The notes under the pieces were generated by a model. That model was not told where the DNA came from. It saw nothing but the letters and a program-made list of their open reading frames with translations, and did not search any database. Shown one piece after another: positions 63,065-64,000 of a DNA stretch of 64,000 nt (positions within the stretch are counted from its first letter, which is position 1; each line of letters opens with the position of its first letter). The translations under genes were made by a program, and so were the position numbers. Origin of the DNA: Acidovorax soli (GTDB lineage: Bacteria; Pseudomonadota; Gammaproteobacteria; Burkholderiales; Burkholderiaceae_C); contig NZ_JACHLK010000003.1 of NCBI RefSeq assembly GCF_014207955.1, positions 310,001 to 374,000 of the forward strand, in the 5' to 3' direction.

Positions 63065-64000
63065 GCTGCAGCCCTCCGACGGCCGAAGCCCGGTGCGCCT
63101 GGGCCAGATGGGCCTGCACATCGGCATGCCACAGGCCGCTCATCCATTCGCCGATGCGTTCCACGGTGGCCTCGGCGCGCGGCACCGAAGGCGACAGGTG
63201 GCCCTTGGCCACCACGTGCAGCCGGTCACAGATCTCAAACAATTCGTCCAGCTCCTCACTGACCACGAGCACGGCACAGCCCGCATCGCGCAGTGCCAGG
63301 ATGGAGCCCCGGATCTGCGCGGCCGCGCCCACGTCCACACCCCAGGTGGGTTGCGAGACGATGAGCAGGCTGGGCTTGGCATCGATCTCGCGGCCCACGA
63401 TGAATTTCTGCAGGTTGCCGCCCGACAGCGACTTGGCCGCCGAGTGCGGACCGCCCGCTTTGACATTGAAGCGCTCGATGATGGCGCGCGCATGCGCCTC
63501 GAGCGCACCGACCTTGATCCAGCCGCCGCCAGACACCGAATTGGTGCGCGTGAGCAGCAGGTTGTGCGCCAGGCCCATGGTGGGCACGGCGCCGCGGCCC
63601 AGGCGCTCTTCGGGCACGAAGTGCAGGCCCAGGGCACGGCGGCGGTTCGGGCCCATGCGGCCCGCGTTCTGCCCCGCCACCTGGATGCTCGCAGCCTCGG
63701 CGCGCTGGTCCTCGCCCGACAGGGCGTAGAGCAGCTCCTTTTGCCCATTGCCCGAGACACCGGCAATGCCGACCACCTCGCCGGCCTTGACCTCGAAGGA
63801 CAGGTCCACCAGGTCCACGCCGAACTGGTCGGCGCGCGGCAGCGACAGGCCCTGCACGCGCAGGACGGTGGCACCGGTCTGCACCTCGCGGTGTTCCAGG
63901 GCCGGCGGCTCGGCACCGATCATCAGGCGCGAGAGCGAGGCATTGGTTTCCTCGGCCGGGTTGCACACGCCCGTGACCTTGCCGCCGCGCAGCACGGTGC
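63057..64000 (-). CDS. ABC transporter ATP-binding protein, C-terminal part (runs off the window)
   Basis: The visible 314 residues are open to the window edge. They hold the end of the first nucleotide-binding domain and a second one (from about residue 45). The second NBD has the divergent Walker A GVSGNGQKELL, signature LSGGNLQKFIVGRE, and Walker B region SLLIVSQPTWGVDVG, where Gln replaces the usual acidic residue as in RbsA-type second halves. A typical tandem-NBD nucleoside/sugar ATPase is about 500 residues, so the N-terminal half is outside. It drives the two permeases and BMP lipoprotein of this cluster. Confidence 0.92.
   Translation of the reverse strand, partial: TVLRGGKVTGVCNPAEETNASLSRLMIGAEPPALEHREVQTGATVLRVQGLSLPRADQFGVDLVDLSFEVKAGEVVGIAGVSGNGQKELLYALSGEDQRAEAASIQVAGQNAGRMGPNRRRALGLHFVPEERLGRGAVPTMGLAHNLLLTRTNSVSGGGWIKVGALEAHARAIIERFNVKAGGPHSAAKSLSGGNLQKFIVGREIDAKPSLLIVSQPTWGVDVGAAAQIRGSILALRDAGCAVLVVSEELDELFEICDRLHVVAKGHLSPSVPRAEATVERIGEWMSGLWHADVQAHLAQAHRASAVGGLQHA

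Overview
The window is a high-GC bacterial chromosome segment whose gene content and order point to a betaproteobacterium of the Comamonadaceae, most like Acidovorax or a close relative. This is inference from recognised neighbourhoods (rpsT beside divergent murJ, then DUF3579, argD, argF; kynB-kynU-kynA; RhlE-type helicase) and from codon bias; no species-diagnostic gene such as 16S rRNA is present. I see no tRNA or rRNA gene, CRISPR array, prophage or intact insertion sequence.

Layout. 1-3.1 kb: the end of an MFS transporter, purM and an AI-2E-type permease. 3.3-7.7 kb: a PHB-depolymerase-like esterase, then a tight operon of two amide-type hydrolases, a DJ-1/PfpI protein and a GlxA-type AraC regulator. 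7.8-14.6 kb: a GAF protein coupled to a degenerate receiver, ppk2, a CorA/ZntB-like transporter, an orphan ParB-like protein, a SirB1-like protein and murJ. 14.8-19.2 kb: rpsT, DUF3579, argD, argF, an HD hydrolase and a cysteine-cluster protein. 19.2-25.3 kb: the tryptophan-to-anthranilate genes kynB-kynU-kynA, an MFS transporter, a small membrane protein and a divergent carbamoyltransferase overlapping a MerR regulator. 25.5-35.7 kb: a flavin monooxygenase, two overlapping PAS-GGDEF-EAL c-di-GMP proteins and acnA. 35.9-45.7 kb: a small membrane protein divergent from an XRE regulator, an H-NS-like protein, a CorC-type CBS protein, apaH, an RNA helicase, a SulP-STAS-cNMP fusion overlapping a zinc metallopeptidase, and pcp. 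45.8-57.3 kb: a diguanylate cyclase, dcd, guanine deaminase, a BMP-family binding protein, a lipoprotein penicillin/AHL acylase, two MITE-like elements, an AraC regulator and a chemoreceptor. 57.5-64 kb: a purine-nucleoside uptake and salvage cluster (ABC ATPase, two permeases, BMP lipoprotein, Rieske oxygenase, adenosine deaminase), all on the minus strand and running off the right edge.

The most unusual signal is not a protein. A dispersed intergenic element of about 130-270 bp occurs five times (near 3.1, 8.8, 25.3, 48.0 and 50.6 kb). All copies point the same way relative to a neighbouring gene: their GACTCAGGGGGTGCTT-like end touches or overlaps that gene's stop codon. Comparing the copies by eye, four hairpins are kept although their stem bases change on both sides. 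That compensatory pattern suggests selection on a 3'-end RNA structure, and I know of no named family that matches it.

Other points worth following: a Rieske oxygenase translationally coupled to adenosine deaminase, a carbamoyltransferase paralogue with a changed substrate site beside a MerR regulator, a GAF/pseudo-receiver pair, the paired c-di-GMP enzymes, and a 16-codon ORF bridging two ABC permease genes.
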